From the NCBI GenBank assembly GCA_003820645.1, contig RPOR01000011.1, forward strand, positions 1 through 52,207: 52,207 nucleotides of DNA, read 5' to 3'. The translations under genes were made by a program, and so were the position numbers. Origin of the DNA: Betaproteobacteria bacterium. GTDB lineage: Bacteria; Pseudomonadota; Gammaproteobacteria; Burkholderiales; SG8-41. Under the pieces are notes generated by a model. It did no database searches. It saw nothing but the letters and a program-made list of their open reading frames with translations, and was not told the DNA's origin. Below are positions 37,478-46,527 of the stretch, piece after piece. How positions within the stretch are numbered: position 1 is the stretch's first letter; each line of letters begins with the position of its first letter.

Positions 37478-38515
37478 TCAGGCGGCCGCGGCGGTCTTCA
37501 TCGGGATGCCGCCGTCGCGCACCCAGCGATAGCGGCCGGCCAGTGCATCCGCCAGCGGCCTGCGCCGCGCGTCGGGCACGGCGATCCACATCCGCAACAG
37601 ATGGCGCTGGCGCCCGGGTTCGGGGTAATCCTCGTAGGCTTCGCGCGCGTGCATCATCGTGTGATTGTTGATCAACTGGATGTCGCCTTCCTGGAAATCC
37701 ATGGTCAGCATCAGTTCGGGCCGGTTGGCGATTTCCTGCACTGCTTCGAGGGCCGCGCGCTGCACGGCGGTGGGCCGGTACTGCTCGCCGAAGCGGGCCG
37801 CGGATTCGTAATAGACCAGGCTGCAGATGCGCGCAGTGACCTTCCCCTGGCAGGCGCTGAACATCGGCAGCGTGAACCAGGGTTGTTCGCCCGCCGGTTC
37901 CTCGCCGCGCCAGTCGAGGTGGAACAGGCCGTACAAGGCTTCCAGCAGATCGGGGTGTTCCGCGCGCAGCACGTTATGGATGGTCAGCGCGCTGGTGAGC
38001 TTGCTGGCACCGCCGGATTTGGCGGTGCGCATGCAAAACAGGCCGAGCACGTCGATCGGCAGCAGGTCGGTGTGGAAATCCATGCGCTGGTTGGTCTGGT
38101 AGGCACGGGCATTGGGGTCGGCCAGCACGCGGCCCTCGTCGCGCACATGGCCCAGGCGGTGACCGCGGGCATTCTGTGACACCGGAGTGCCGAGGTGTGC
38201 ACCCAGCCCCCAGTAGATCAGTTCGCACTCCCCGTCGCTGTAGCGGTGGCGCGGGATACCGCGGATCAGCTTGAAGCCGCGGCCGTTCTCGAGTTCCTCG
38301 AGTATGCCGTCGAGTGCTGCGGCGAAGCGGGGCAGCGGGAAGGATTCCGCGGCAAACGGGATCTGCGCGCCGCTGCGCCGGACCTGGACCAGGGCCGCGT
38401 CAATCTCGGCTACAGCCGCGGCATCCAGATGATGAATCCACGATGGGTCATGCTGGATGTCCGATCCAGTCCAGGCATCGGGGCTGGTGATCTGCTTGCG
38501 TGGCGTAGGTGTCAT
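37478..38515 (-). CDS. TauD/TfdA-like Fe(II)/2-oxoglutarate-dependent dioxygenase
   Basis: HxD in QRMDFHTDLLPIDVLGLFCMRTAKSGGAS and distal His region DIQLINNHTMMHAREAYEDYPEPGRQRHLLRMW. Confidence 0.88.
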   Translation of the reverse strand: MTPTPRKQITSPDAWTGSDIQHDPSWIHHLDAAAVAEIDAALVQVRRSGAQIPFAAESFPLPRFAAALDGILEELENGRGFKLIRGIPRHRYSDGECELIYWGLGAHLGTPVSQNARGHRLGHVRDEGRVLADPNARAYQTNQRMDFHTDLLPIDVLGLFCMRTAKSGGASKLTSALTIHNVLRAEHPDLLEALYGLFHLDWRGEEPAGEQPWFTLPMFSACQGKVTARICSLVYYESAARFGEQYRPTAVQRAALEAVQEIANRPELMLTMDFQEGDIQLINNHTMMHAREAYEDYPEPGRQRHLLRMWIAVPDARRRPLADALAGRYRWVRDGGIPMKTAAAA

Positions 38516-38561
38516 CGACTGGGTGCTGCGAATGAGAGGGTTGGCAGGGGTCGGCTGCTGT

Positions 38562-39461
38562 TCAGTGGACGGCCGGCAGTGGCGCCTCCCCCTTGACCTG
38601 GGTGCGGTACAGCGTGCGCCGGTGCGTCGGCGCGTACGGTGTGGCGCGATGCAGCGTGCAGCGGTTGTCCCATACCAGCACGTCGCCAGCCTGCCATTTG
38701 TGCGAGTAGATCCGTTCGGGGCGTGTGGCGAAGGCTTCGAGTCCGTCGATCAGCGCACGACTCTCCTGCTGGGACATGCCCACGATCTGCGACACCACGT
38801 CCTTGGCGACGAACAGCGCCGGGCGGCCGGTCGCCGGATGGATGCGCACCAGCGGGTGCTCAACCGGCGGTACCTTGGCGATCTGTTCCGGCGTCAGCGG
38901 CGGCCGTTCCGGATAGAGGGCGGCGTAGCGGTAATTGCGGTCGTGCACGGCGCGCAGGCCCTGCAGCCGGCGGCGCTGTTCATCCGGCAGCTCGTCAAAA
39001 GCCGCGTACATGTCGGCAAACTGCGTGTCTGCGCCCTGCGGCGGGCATTCGACCGCATACAGCAGCGTGACCAGCGCCGGACGGGGCTTGTAGGAAAGGT
39101 CGGAGTGCCAGTGCATGCCGCCCTTGGTGATGCCGATCGACCTGCCGTCTTTTTTTACATTGGAGAGCACGCGCACCTGCGGCAGGTGCGGGAATACATG
39201 CTCGGTCATGTGATGCACGTCGAGCTCGCCGAAGCAGGCGCTGAACGCTGCAAGTTGCTCCGGCGCCAGGTTCTGGCCGCGAAAGAAAATCACGCCGCGC
39301 CGGTGCAGGACGCCGAGGATCTGCGCGAAGCTCGCCGCGGTCAGCGGGGTCGACAGGTCGACGCCGCGGATTTCGGCGCCCAGCGGTGCCGCCATCGGCA
39401 CTGCCGTGATCACGGATTCGCGGGGACTGTTCGCGGTGACGTTGACGTTCATGCGCTGCAC
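38562..39461 (-). CDS. TauD/TfdA family Fe(II)/2-oxoglutarate-dependent dioxygenase
   Basis: PLGAEIRGVDLSTPL, LHRRGVIFFRGQNLAPEQLAAF, GGMHWHSDLSYKPRPALVTLLYAVECPPQGADTQFADMYAAFDELP, DVLVWDNRCTLHRATPY. Confidence 0.95.
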   Translation of the reverse strand: MQRMNVNVTANSPRESVITAVPMAAPLGAEIRGVDLSTPLTAASFAQILGVLHRRGVIFFRGQNLAPEQLAAFSACFGELDVHHMTEHVFPHLPQVRVLSNVKKDGRSIGITKGGMHWHSDLSYKPRPALVTLLYAVECPPQGADTQFADMYAAFDELPDEQRRRLQGLRAVHDRNYRYAALYPERPPLTPEQIAKVPPVEHPLVRIHPATGRPALFVAKDVVSQIVGMSQQESRALIDGLEAFATRPERIYSHKWQAGDVLVWDNRCTLHRATPYAPTHRRTLYRTQVKGEAPLPAVH

Positions 39462-39495
39462 TCCTGCCAGTGGGCTTGTGCCGGCTTGTCGATCT

Positions 39496-40473
39496 TCAGT
39501 TCAGTTTGATGCCCGCCGCCTGCGCGGTTTGCCGGTAGTTCGCGACGTTCGTTTTCAGGAACGCCGCGAATTGCGCCGGCGTTTCGGCATAGGCATCCGC
39601 GCCCTGCGCATCCAGTTTTTTCTTGACGCCAGCGGACGCGGTGATGCGCTTCAACTCGGTTTCGATCCGGGCGAGGATCCGTTTCGGTGTAATTTGCGGG
39701 GCGACGATGCCGTAGAACTGCGAGACTTCGTAGCCGGGCAGACCGGCCTCGGCCGTAGTCTGCAGATTTGGCAGATGCGCCGAGCGCTTGGCTGCGGCCA
39801 CCGCCAGAGCGCGGAAGCGGCCGGCCTGCACCTGCGGCTTGGCGGAGATCATGTTGACGATCATCAGCTGCACTTCGTTGCCGAGCAACCCGGTCACCGC
39901 CAGCCCGCCGCCCTTGTACGGCACATGCTGGATGTCGGTGCCCGTCATCTGCGAGAACCGCGCGCCGGCAAAGTGCGTGGTGCCGCCGACGCCGCCGGAC
40001 CCGTAGCGGTACTTGCCGGGATTCGCCTTCAGCAGCGCGATCAGCTGGGTGAGCGTACCGGCCTGGAGCCCGGGGTTGACGACGACCACGTTGTCGAGCG
40101 ATGCCACGCGCATGAGCGGTGCGAAATCCCGAAACAGGTCATACGGCGTTTTGCGCTCGACTGCGGCGAGTATCGTATGGTTGTCGCCGAGCATGCCGAT
40201 GGTGTAGCCGTCGGCGGTGGCCTTGGCGAGCATGTCGGCACCGATGGTGGCGCTGGCACCGGGGCGGTTCTCGATGATGATCGGCTGTTTCAGCGCCTCG
40301 CTGAGCCCTTCGCCGACGATGCGCATGATGGTGTCGTACGATGCGCCGGCGACATAAGGCACGATGACGCGGATCGGACGTTCCGGGTAGGTCTGCGCAT
40401 GCACGCCGGCTGCTGCAAGCCCGGACAATACGCAGGCGGCCGCACCGGCTGCAGTACGCTTCAGGGAATTCAT
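39496..40473 (-). CDS. Bug/TctC family substrate-binding protein
   Basis: Signal peptide (MNSLKRTAAGAAACVLSGLAAAGVHAQ) then TYPERPIRVIVPYVAGASYDTIMRIVGEGL, IQHVPYKGGGLAVTGLLGNEVQ. Confidence 0.93.
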   Translation of the reverse strand: MNSLKRTAAGAAACVLSGLAAAGVHAQTYPERPIRVIVPYVAGASYDTIMRIVGEGLSEALKQPIIIENRPGASATIGADMLAKATADGYTIGMLGDNHTILAAVERKTPYDLFRDFAPLMRVASLDNVVVVNPGLQAGTLTQLIALLKANPGKYRYGSGGVGGTTHFAGARFSQMTGTDIQHVPYKGGGLAVTGLLGNEVQLMIVNMISAKPQVQAGRFRALAVAAAKRSAHLPNLQTTAEAGLPGYEVSQFYGIVAPQITPKRILARIETELKRITASAGVKKKLDAQGADAYAETPAQFAAFLKTNVANYRQTAQAAGIKLN

Positions 40474-40657
40474 GATTTCCTCTTCCTCCTCCGTCGTATA
40501 GTTTTCGGGAACGATCGGGCAGCGCTGCGGATTGCATTGTCGCCATATCGGTTCGCTGCGGTCAATCGTTATGGCGCCAATGGCGTCCACTGGTTGGGCG
40601 TTTCCCCGGGGAACGGCGTGCCGATTGCTGTCACCCGCGATTGCGACAGCGCCGGAG

Positions 40658-41536
40658 TTACTTCAACCGCGGATTCAGCACATCCCGCAACTGATCGCCG
40701 ACCAGGTTGATCGCGACGATGGTCAGCAGCAGTGCAATGCCGGGGAAAAAGCTGATCCAGTATTTGCCGGACAGCAGGTGGGTGTAACCGTTGGCGATCA
40801 GCAGGCCCAGCGAGGGCGAGGTGATCGGCATGCCCAGGCCGAGGAAGGACAGTGTGGCTTCGAGCGCGATGGCGTGGGCGACCTGCACGGTGGCGACGAC
40901 GATCAGCGGCGGCAGCACGTTGGGCAGCACGTGGCGGAACAGGATGCGCGCGCCGCTGTAGCCGGCGCAGACCGCCGCATCGACATATTCCCTGCGCAGT
41001 TCGACCAGCGCCGCGCCGCGCACGGTGCGCGCGTAATAGGCCCATTGCACGACGATCAGCGCGATGACGATCTTGTCGACGCCCTGGCCTACCAGTGCGA
41101 GCAGGATCAGCGCGACCAGGATCGACGGGAACGACAATTGCAGGTCGACGATGCGCATGATCAGCGCATCCAGCCAGCCGCCGGCGCGCGCGGCGATCAG
41201 GCCGATGACCAGGCCCAGTCCCAGCGCGACGACCGTGGACAACACGCCGACGCCGAGGCTGATGCGCAGGCCGTAGAGGATCGCCGAGGCCATGTCGCGG
41301 CCCTGGTCGTCGCTGCCCAGCCAGTAGGTGTAGCCGGCGGCGCTTTGGGCGCCCGGCGCGAGTTTGGCGTCGAGGATGTCGAGTTGGGCAAGGTCGTACG
41401 GATTCTGCGGCGTGACCAGCGGCGCGGCGAGGGCGGCCAGCAGCAGCGCGCACAGCATCCAGAACGCGGCCAGCGCAATGCGGTCGCGGGCATAGCCGGC
41501 GACGAACGCACGGGTCGTCGACAGTGCTGCGCTCAT
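40658..41536 (-). CDS. ABC transporter permease, DppC/OppC-like
   Basis: YTYWLGSDDQGRDMASAILYGLRISLGVGVLSTVVALGLGLVIGLIAARAGGWLDALIMRIVDLQLSFPSILVALILLALVG; EAA-loop EATLSFLGLG. Confidence 0.93.
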   Translation of the reverse strand: MSAALSTTRAFVAGYARDRIALAAFWMLCALLLAALAAPLVTPQNPYDLAQLDILDAKLAPGAQSAAGYTYWLGSDDQGRDMASAILYGLRISLGVGVLSTVVALGLGLVIGLIAARAGGWLDALIMRIVDLQLSFPSILVALILLALVGQGVDKIVIALIVVQWAYYARTVRGAALVELRREYVDAAVCAGYSGARILFRHVLPNVLPPLIVVATVQVAHAIALEATLSFLGLGMPITSPSLGLLIANGYTHLLSGKYWISFFPGIALLLTIVAINLVGDQLRDVLNPRLK

Positions 41537-42510
41537 GAGGTGGTGTGACCCGGACGCAGCCGCGGGTCGAGCGCGGTATAGAGCAGATCGACCAGCAGAT
41601 TGATGACGATGAACAGGCTGACGATCACCAGCAGGTAGGCGACGATCACCGGACGGTCGAGCATGTTGATCGAGTCGATCAGCAGCTTGCCCATGCCCGG
41701 CCATGCGAACACGGTTTCGGTGATGATGGCGAAGGCAATCAGCGAACCCAGTTCGAGGCCGGCGACGGTGACGATCGGGATCAGGATGTTGCGCAGCACG
41801 TGCACGCGCACGACGTCGCGCTCGGGCACGCCCTTGGCGCGCGCATAGCGCACGTAGTCCTGCAGCATGGCTTCGCGCGTGCCGGCGCGGGTCAGGCGCA
41901 GCAGCAGTGACAGTTCGAACAGTGCGAGGTTGGTGGCCGGCAGGAGCAGATGGCGCAGGCCGTCCCAGGTCAGGAAACTGACCGGGATGCCGCAGAGGTC
42001 CACGGTCGCGCCACGGCCGGTGCTCGGCAGCCAGCCGAGCTGTACCGAGAACACCAGGATCAGCATCAGCCCGACCCAGAACGTGGGCAGCGAGAAACCG
42101 AGGATGGAGCCCGCCATGATGGTGCGGCCGACCCACGAACCCGGTTTCAGTCCGGCGAGCAGGCCCAGCGGGATGCCCAAGACGATGGCGATGGCCATCG
42201 CCACGAACGCCAGCTCCAGCGTTGCCGGCATGCGTTCGAGGATCAGGTCGATGGCGGGCACGCTGGCGACGAAGGATTTGCCGAGGTCGCCGCCCAGCGC
42301 GCCCTTGAGGAAGATCCAGTATTGCTCCCACAGCGGGCGGTCGAGGCCGAGCTGGGCGATGGTCCGGGCGATCTCCGTCTGGTCGGCCTGCGGGTTGATC
42401 AGGATGTCGACCGGATTGCCGATCGCATAGACGCCGGCGAATACCAGCAGCGACATTGCAACCAGTGCGGCGAGGCTGCCGGCGAGGCGGCGCAGCAGGT
42501 AGTTCAGCAT
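41533..42510 (-). CDS. ABC transporter permease, DppB/OppB-like
   Basis: MLNYLLRRLAGSLAALVAMSLLVFAGVYAIGNPVD, YVRYARAKGVPERDVVRVHVLRNILIPIVTVAGLELGSLIAFAIITETVFAWPGMGKLLIDSI. Confidence 0.93.
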   Translation of the reverse strand: MLNYLLRRLAGSLAALVAMSLLVFAGVYAIGNPVDILINPQADQTEIARTIAQLGLDRPLWEQYWIFLKGALGGDLGKSFVASVPAIDLILERMPATLELAFVAMAIAIVLGIPLGLLAGLKPGSWVGRTIMAGSILGFSLPTFWVGLMLILVFSVQLGWLPSTGRGATVDLCGIPVSFLTWDGLRHLLLPATNLALFELSLLLRLTRAGTREAMLQDYVRYARAKGVPERDVVRVHVLRNILIPIVTVAGLELGSLIAFAIITETVFAWPGMGKLLIDSINMLDRPVIVAYLLVIVSLFIVINLLVDLLYTALDPRLRPGHTTS

Positions 42511-42564
42511 GACGGGCACGCGCAGGCGGCGGACTGGTTGCGGGCCGCCGCTTTATGCCGGGTA

Positions 42565-43515
42565 TCAGACAAAGCGGCCGAGGCGCACGGCGGTCTGCCC
42601 GCGATAGAGCCGCTTCGATGGCATCACCAGCACGCAGCGGTCGTACGGCGTGCGGACTTCGCGCTCGCCATCCCATCCCACGAGGGTTCCGGCATGGTCG
42701 ATGACCTCCAGTCCGGTGAACGGGCGCGCAAAGCGGAATGCCTCGGACTCGATGGTGACCGGATGGGTGACTTCCACCACGCTCTGCGTAAGAGGTATAT
42801 CGGCGAAGCGGAACGGCCCCCGTTCGGCGTCGATCATGCCGAAGCGGGCGAGGAAGCGCAGCGTGGTTTCACGGGCGACTGCGGCGGTGCGCCGCGCCCA
42901 ATGTTGTCCGCATTCGACCAGCAGCGCATTTTTGGGGCTGGCGGGATCCCCGAAGGCGGCGTAATCGCGCATGCGTCGGCCTGCGGCATGTCCCGCGTCG
43001 CAGACCGCCAGCGCGGGGTAGCCGATCTCGCGGGCCAGCGCGCGACCTTTGGCGAGCGGTCCGGCGAGCAGCAGCGGTGCTGACGGGTGCTGCATCGAAT
43101 GGATGTCGAGCAGGCAATCAACGGTATCGAGGACGGGCCGGAAGACCCGGGCGCGGCGCAGTTCGACGCTGTCGCGGCGGCTGTCGAGCACCTCGGCGGT
43201 CCACAGCCGGTTGAAGTCTTCGTCGACCCAGCGCGACGCTTCGGGGTCGGCCGGGTCGAATCGCTCGAACGCGGCAACGTTGCAGAACGCGAGGGTCAGC
43301 CGGCCGCGCAACGGGCGGATGCCGGCGCGAAACAGTTCATCGAGGACGATCGCGCCGCAGATTTCGTTGCCGTGCGCCAGTGCGGAGAGCATCACGTGGG
43401 GTCCGGGATTCCCGCTGTCGAGCGTGGTGACGTATTCGACGCCGGAATTGCCCGCGCGATAGGGGGCGATGTCCGGGGGCGTGAGTTCTACGGTGTAGGC
43501 GTTGGGGTCAGTCAT
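42565..43515 (-). CDS. Succinylglutamate desuccinylase/aspartoacylase (AstE/AspA) family zinc hydrolase
   Basis: PGPHVMLSALAHGNEICGAIVLDEL (HxxE), RWVDEDFNRLW, LLDIHSMQHPSAPLLLAGPLAKGRALA. Confidence 0.88.
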   Translation of the reverse strand: MTDPNAYTVELTPPDIAPYRAGNSGVEYVTTLDSGNPGPHVMLSALAHGNEICGAIVLDELFRAGIRPLRGRLTLAFCNVAAFERFDPADPEASRWVDEDFNRLWTAEVLDSRRDSVELRRARVFRPVLDTVDCLLDIHSMQHPSAPLLLAGPLAKGRALAREIGYPALAVCDAGHAAGRRMRDYAAFGDPASPKNALLVECGQHWARRTAAVARETTLRFLARFGMIDAERGPFRFADIPLTQSVVEVTHPVTIESEAFRFARPFTGLEVIDHAGTLVGWDGEREVRTPYDRCVLVMPSKRLYRGQTAVRLGRFV

Positions 43516-43530
43516 TGGGCGGTGAGCGTG

Positions 43531-45120
43531 TCAGGGTACGCGCGGCGTGACATGGTGCGCAAACGTAAACTCGTCGGTGCGCGGCGTGTAACTGAGGCCG
43601 GTGCGCATCGCCCAGCTGACGACCTGGTGGTGGAGCGGAATGACGGCCAGATCGTTCATTGCCAGCGTGTTGGCTTCGCGCGCCAGCGCTTCGCGTTGCG
43701 GGCGGTCAACGCTGGCCAGCGCCCGCTCGATCAGTGCATCGACCTTGGGGTTGCTGGAACGCCCCCAGTTCCATGCGCCGTACCCTTTCTCGGGATCGGG
43801 CGCGGCGACCAGCGAGCGCAGTGCCAGGTCTGCCGCGAACGAGCCCCAGCCCAGCAGCGCGAAGCTGGTGTCTTCCTTGCGCACGCGGCCGAGAAACGCC
43901 GACATCGGCGCGGCGTCGACGCGGGTGACGATGCCGACGCGCGTCAGTAGCTGCGCAACCGTCTGCAGCACCTGTTCGTCGTTGATATAGCGGTTGTTCG
44001 GGCCGGCGAGCGTGACGCGAAAACCGTTGGCATAACCGGCTTCTGCGAGCAGCCGCTTTGCGCCCTCGGGGTCGTACGGCTCGGCTTTCAGCGCCGGGTT
44101 GTGGCCGAATACGCCCGGCGACACGATGTTGGCCGCGGGCACCGCGAGGCCCTCCATCACGCGGTCGGCAATGGCGGCACGGTTGATGGCCTTCGACATC
44201 GCGCGGCGCACGCGCACATCCATGAATGGATTGTTCGCCAGCGCCTTGCCGCTGCCGTCGGTGACGCCCGGCGGCTGCCGGCGGTACTGGTCGAGGTGCA
44301 GCAGGATGGTGCGCCAGGAGGTCGTTTGCATGACGCGCAATTTATTGTTTTTATTGAGATTTTTTATATCTGCCGAGGGCACATGCTCAATCACGTCGAG
44401 TTCGCCGGCGAGCAGCGCCGCGGTGCGCGACGGATCCGCCGGCATGATGCGCAGCGTGACCCTGTCCCACGCGGTGCGCTGGCCCCACCACTGGTCATGG
44501 CGCGCAAGTTCCAGCCGGTCGCCGCGCTGGTAGCGCACGAATTTGTACGGCCCGGTGCCGACCATCGCGCGGCCGGCATCGAAGTCTTCCGGACCGGCAT
44601 GCTGCGCGTGTTTTTTCGATACGATCAGGATCGAGTTCAGTTCCTCGGGCAGTGCACCGTACGGATATTTGGTTTTGACGCGCAGCGTGTGCGCATCGAC
44701 GACGGTGGTGGAAGCGACGGCACGCACGTACGACGCGAAGCCGCCGGGGCTGCCCTTGATCGCCAGCGGCCGCCGAATGGAATGCGCGGCATCCTCGGCA
44801 GTGAAGGCGGAGCCATCATGAAATTTCACGCCGCGGCGCAGGTTGAATTCCCAGGTCGTGGCGTCGATGGCCCGCCAGCGCTCGGCGAGCCCGGGAATCA
44901 GTTTCGTCTGCGGATCGATGTCCGTCAGCGATTCGAACACATGGCGCGCGACCGTCAGATTGGGTTGTGCGGCAAGGAAGTGCGGGTCAAGCGAAGTGAC
45001 TTCGCCGGAGAGGCCGATGCGCAGGGCGGCGGCGGCAGCGCCTGCGATGGTGACGAGAAATACGAATGCCGTGCGGAGCAGTGCGTTCCAGCAGCGTAAC
45101 AATGGTCGTGAGCTCGGCAT
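43531..45120 (-). CDS. Peptide/opine-type ABC transporter substrate-binding protein (SBP family 5)
   Basis: Signal sequence then LRIGLSGEVTSLDPHFLAAQPNLTVARHVFESLTDIDPQTKLIPGLAERW, WEFNLRRGVKFHDGSAFTAEDAAHSI. Confidence 0.92.
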   Translation of the reverse strand: MPSSRPLLRCWNALLRTAFVFLVTIAGAAAAALRIGLSGEVTSLDPHFLAAQPNLTVARHVFESLTDIDPQTKLIPGLAERWRAIDATTWEFNLRRGVKFHDGSAFTAEDAAHSIRRPLAIKGSPGGFASYVRAVASTTVVDAHTLRVKTKYPYGALPEELNSILIVSKKHAQHAGPEDFDAGRAMVGTGPYKFVRYQRGDRLELARHDQWWGQRTAWDRVTLRIMPADPSRTAALLAGELDVIEHVPSADIKNLNKNNKLRVMQTTSWRTILLHLDQYRRQPPGVTDGSGKALANNPFMDVRVRRAMSKAINRAAIADRVMEGLAVPAANIVSPGVFGHNPALKAEPYDPEGAKRLLAEAGYANGFRVTLAGPNNRYINDEQVLQTVAQLLTRVGIVTRVDAAPMSAFLGRVRKEDTSFALLGWGSFAADLALRSLVAAPDPEKGYGAWNWGRSSNPKVDALIERALASVDRPQREALAREANTLAMNDLAVIPLHHQVVSWAMRTGLSYTPRTDEFTFAHHVTPRVP

Positions 45121-45239
45121 ATGCAGATGGTCCTCCACGCGGGATGGCCAAGGATACCGCATCGACCCAACCCGGAACGGGGCGCGTTGACAGTGCCGGC
45201 ACGCCTGCCTATGCTGACCCTTTAACGACGGACGTTGTG

Positions 45240-46421
45240 ATGAAGCCGAATGTCGCGCCCGCCGCGGAGACGCTGGAACTGATCCGCACGCTGATTGCCT
45301 TTCCCACAGTCAGCCGGGATTCCAATCTGCAGTTGATCGATTATGTGCGCGAGCTGCTGCGACCCCTCGATGCGGAAGTCCGGCTGACTTTCGACCGCGA
45401 CAAACACAAAGCCAATCTGTTTGCAACGCTGGGCCCGCGTGGCGTGCCGGGCGTGGTGCTCTCCGGTCACACCGACGTGGTCCCCGTGGACGGCCAGGAC
45501 TGGGCAACCGATCCGTTTGTGGTCACCGAGCGCGACGGCAAACTCTACGGGCGCGGTACTTCCGACATGAAAAGTTTCATCGGTTGCGCGCTGGCCGTGG
45601 TGCCGGAATTCGTGGGGCGCGGACTGCAGACGCCGGTGCACCTGGCGTTCAGTTACGACGAGGAGGTTGGCTGCCTGGGCGTGCGCGGACTGCTGGCGGA
45701 CATGGTGCAGGCAGGCATCCGCCCGAAATCCTGCATCGTCGGCGAGCCGACGGAGATGTGCCCGGTGATCGCGCACAAGGGCAAGCGGAGTTACCGCTGC
45801 ACCGTGCGCGGGCTCGCATCACATTCGGCTTACGCGCCGTACGGCGTCAATGCGGTGGAGGCGGCGGCCGAAGCGGTGGCTTTCCTGAAGCAGCTCGCGC
45901 GGCGGCACCGCGACCGCGGGCCGTATGACCGCGGCTTCGATGTCGCCTACACCACGGTACACACCGGCGTGATCCGCGGCGGCACGGCCCTCAATATCGT
46001 GCCCCACGAGTGCGTGTTCGATTTCGAGTTCCGCTGCCTGCCGGGGGATGACCCGGACGCGCTGCTACGCGAATTCGAAGCGCATCTACGTACGGTGATC
46101 GAGCCGGAAATGCACGCAGTGGATCCGCGCAGCGGCTTGAGTATCGTCAAGATGTCGGAAATCCCGGCACTCGATACCGGTGCCGAAGCGGAAATCACCG
46201 CGCTGGCGCAGGAGTTATCGGGCAACGGCGACATTGCCAAGGTGTCGTTCGGCACCGAAGCCTCGCAGTTCCAGGTGGCGGGTGTGCCGACGGTGGTGTG
46301 CGGACCGGGTTCGATCCGCGAGGCACACAAGCCCGACGAGTTCGTCACGCTGGCGCAGGTCGCGCGGTGCGAGACTTTCCTGCGCGGGCTGCTGGGCCAG
46401 TTGTGCCGGCCTGCCGGCTGA
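45240..46421 (+). CDS. argE: Acetylornithine deacetylase-like M20 family peptidase/deacylase
   Basis: PGVVLSGHTDVVPVDGQDWATDPF, GRGTSDMKSFIGCALAVVPEF, YDEEVGCLGVRGLL, ARRHRDRGPYDRGFDVAYTTVHTGVIRGGTALNIVPHECVFDFEFR. ArgE versus a related M20 deacylase not resolved. Confidence 0.85.
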   Translation: MKPNVAPAAETLELIRTLIAFPTVSRDSNLQLIDYVRELLRPLDAEVRLTFDRDKHKANLFATLGPRGVPGVVLSGHTDVVPVDGQDWATDPFVVTERDGKLYGRGTSDMKSFIGCALAVVPEFVGRGLQTPVHLAFSYDEEVGCLGVRGLLADMVQAGIRPKSCIVGEPTEMCPVIAHKGKRSYRCTVRGLASHSAYAPYGVNAVEAAAEAVAFLKQLARRHRDRGPYDRGFDVAYTTVHTGVIRGGTALNIVPHECVFDFEFRCLPGDDPDALLREFEAHLRTVIEPEMHAVDPRSGLSIVKMSEIPALDTGAEAEITALAQELSGNGDIAKVSFGTEASQFQVAGVPTVVCGPGSIREAHKPDEFVTLAQVARCETFLRGLLGQLCRPAG

Positions 46422-46527
46422 GGCACGTTAATAGTCGCAAGCGGCCGTGCACGATGCGCGAATTTCGTGCGACACTGCGCGGCAGCATTCGGGCTTCAAC
46501 CCACAACCGCAACAGGAGGAGAGATTG

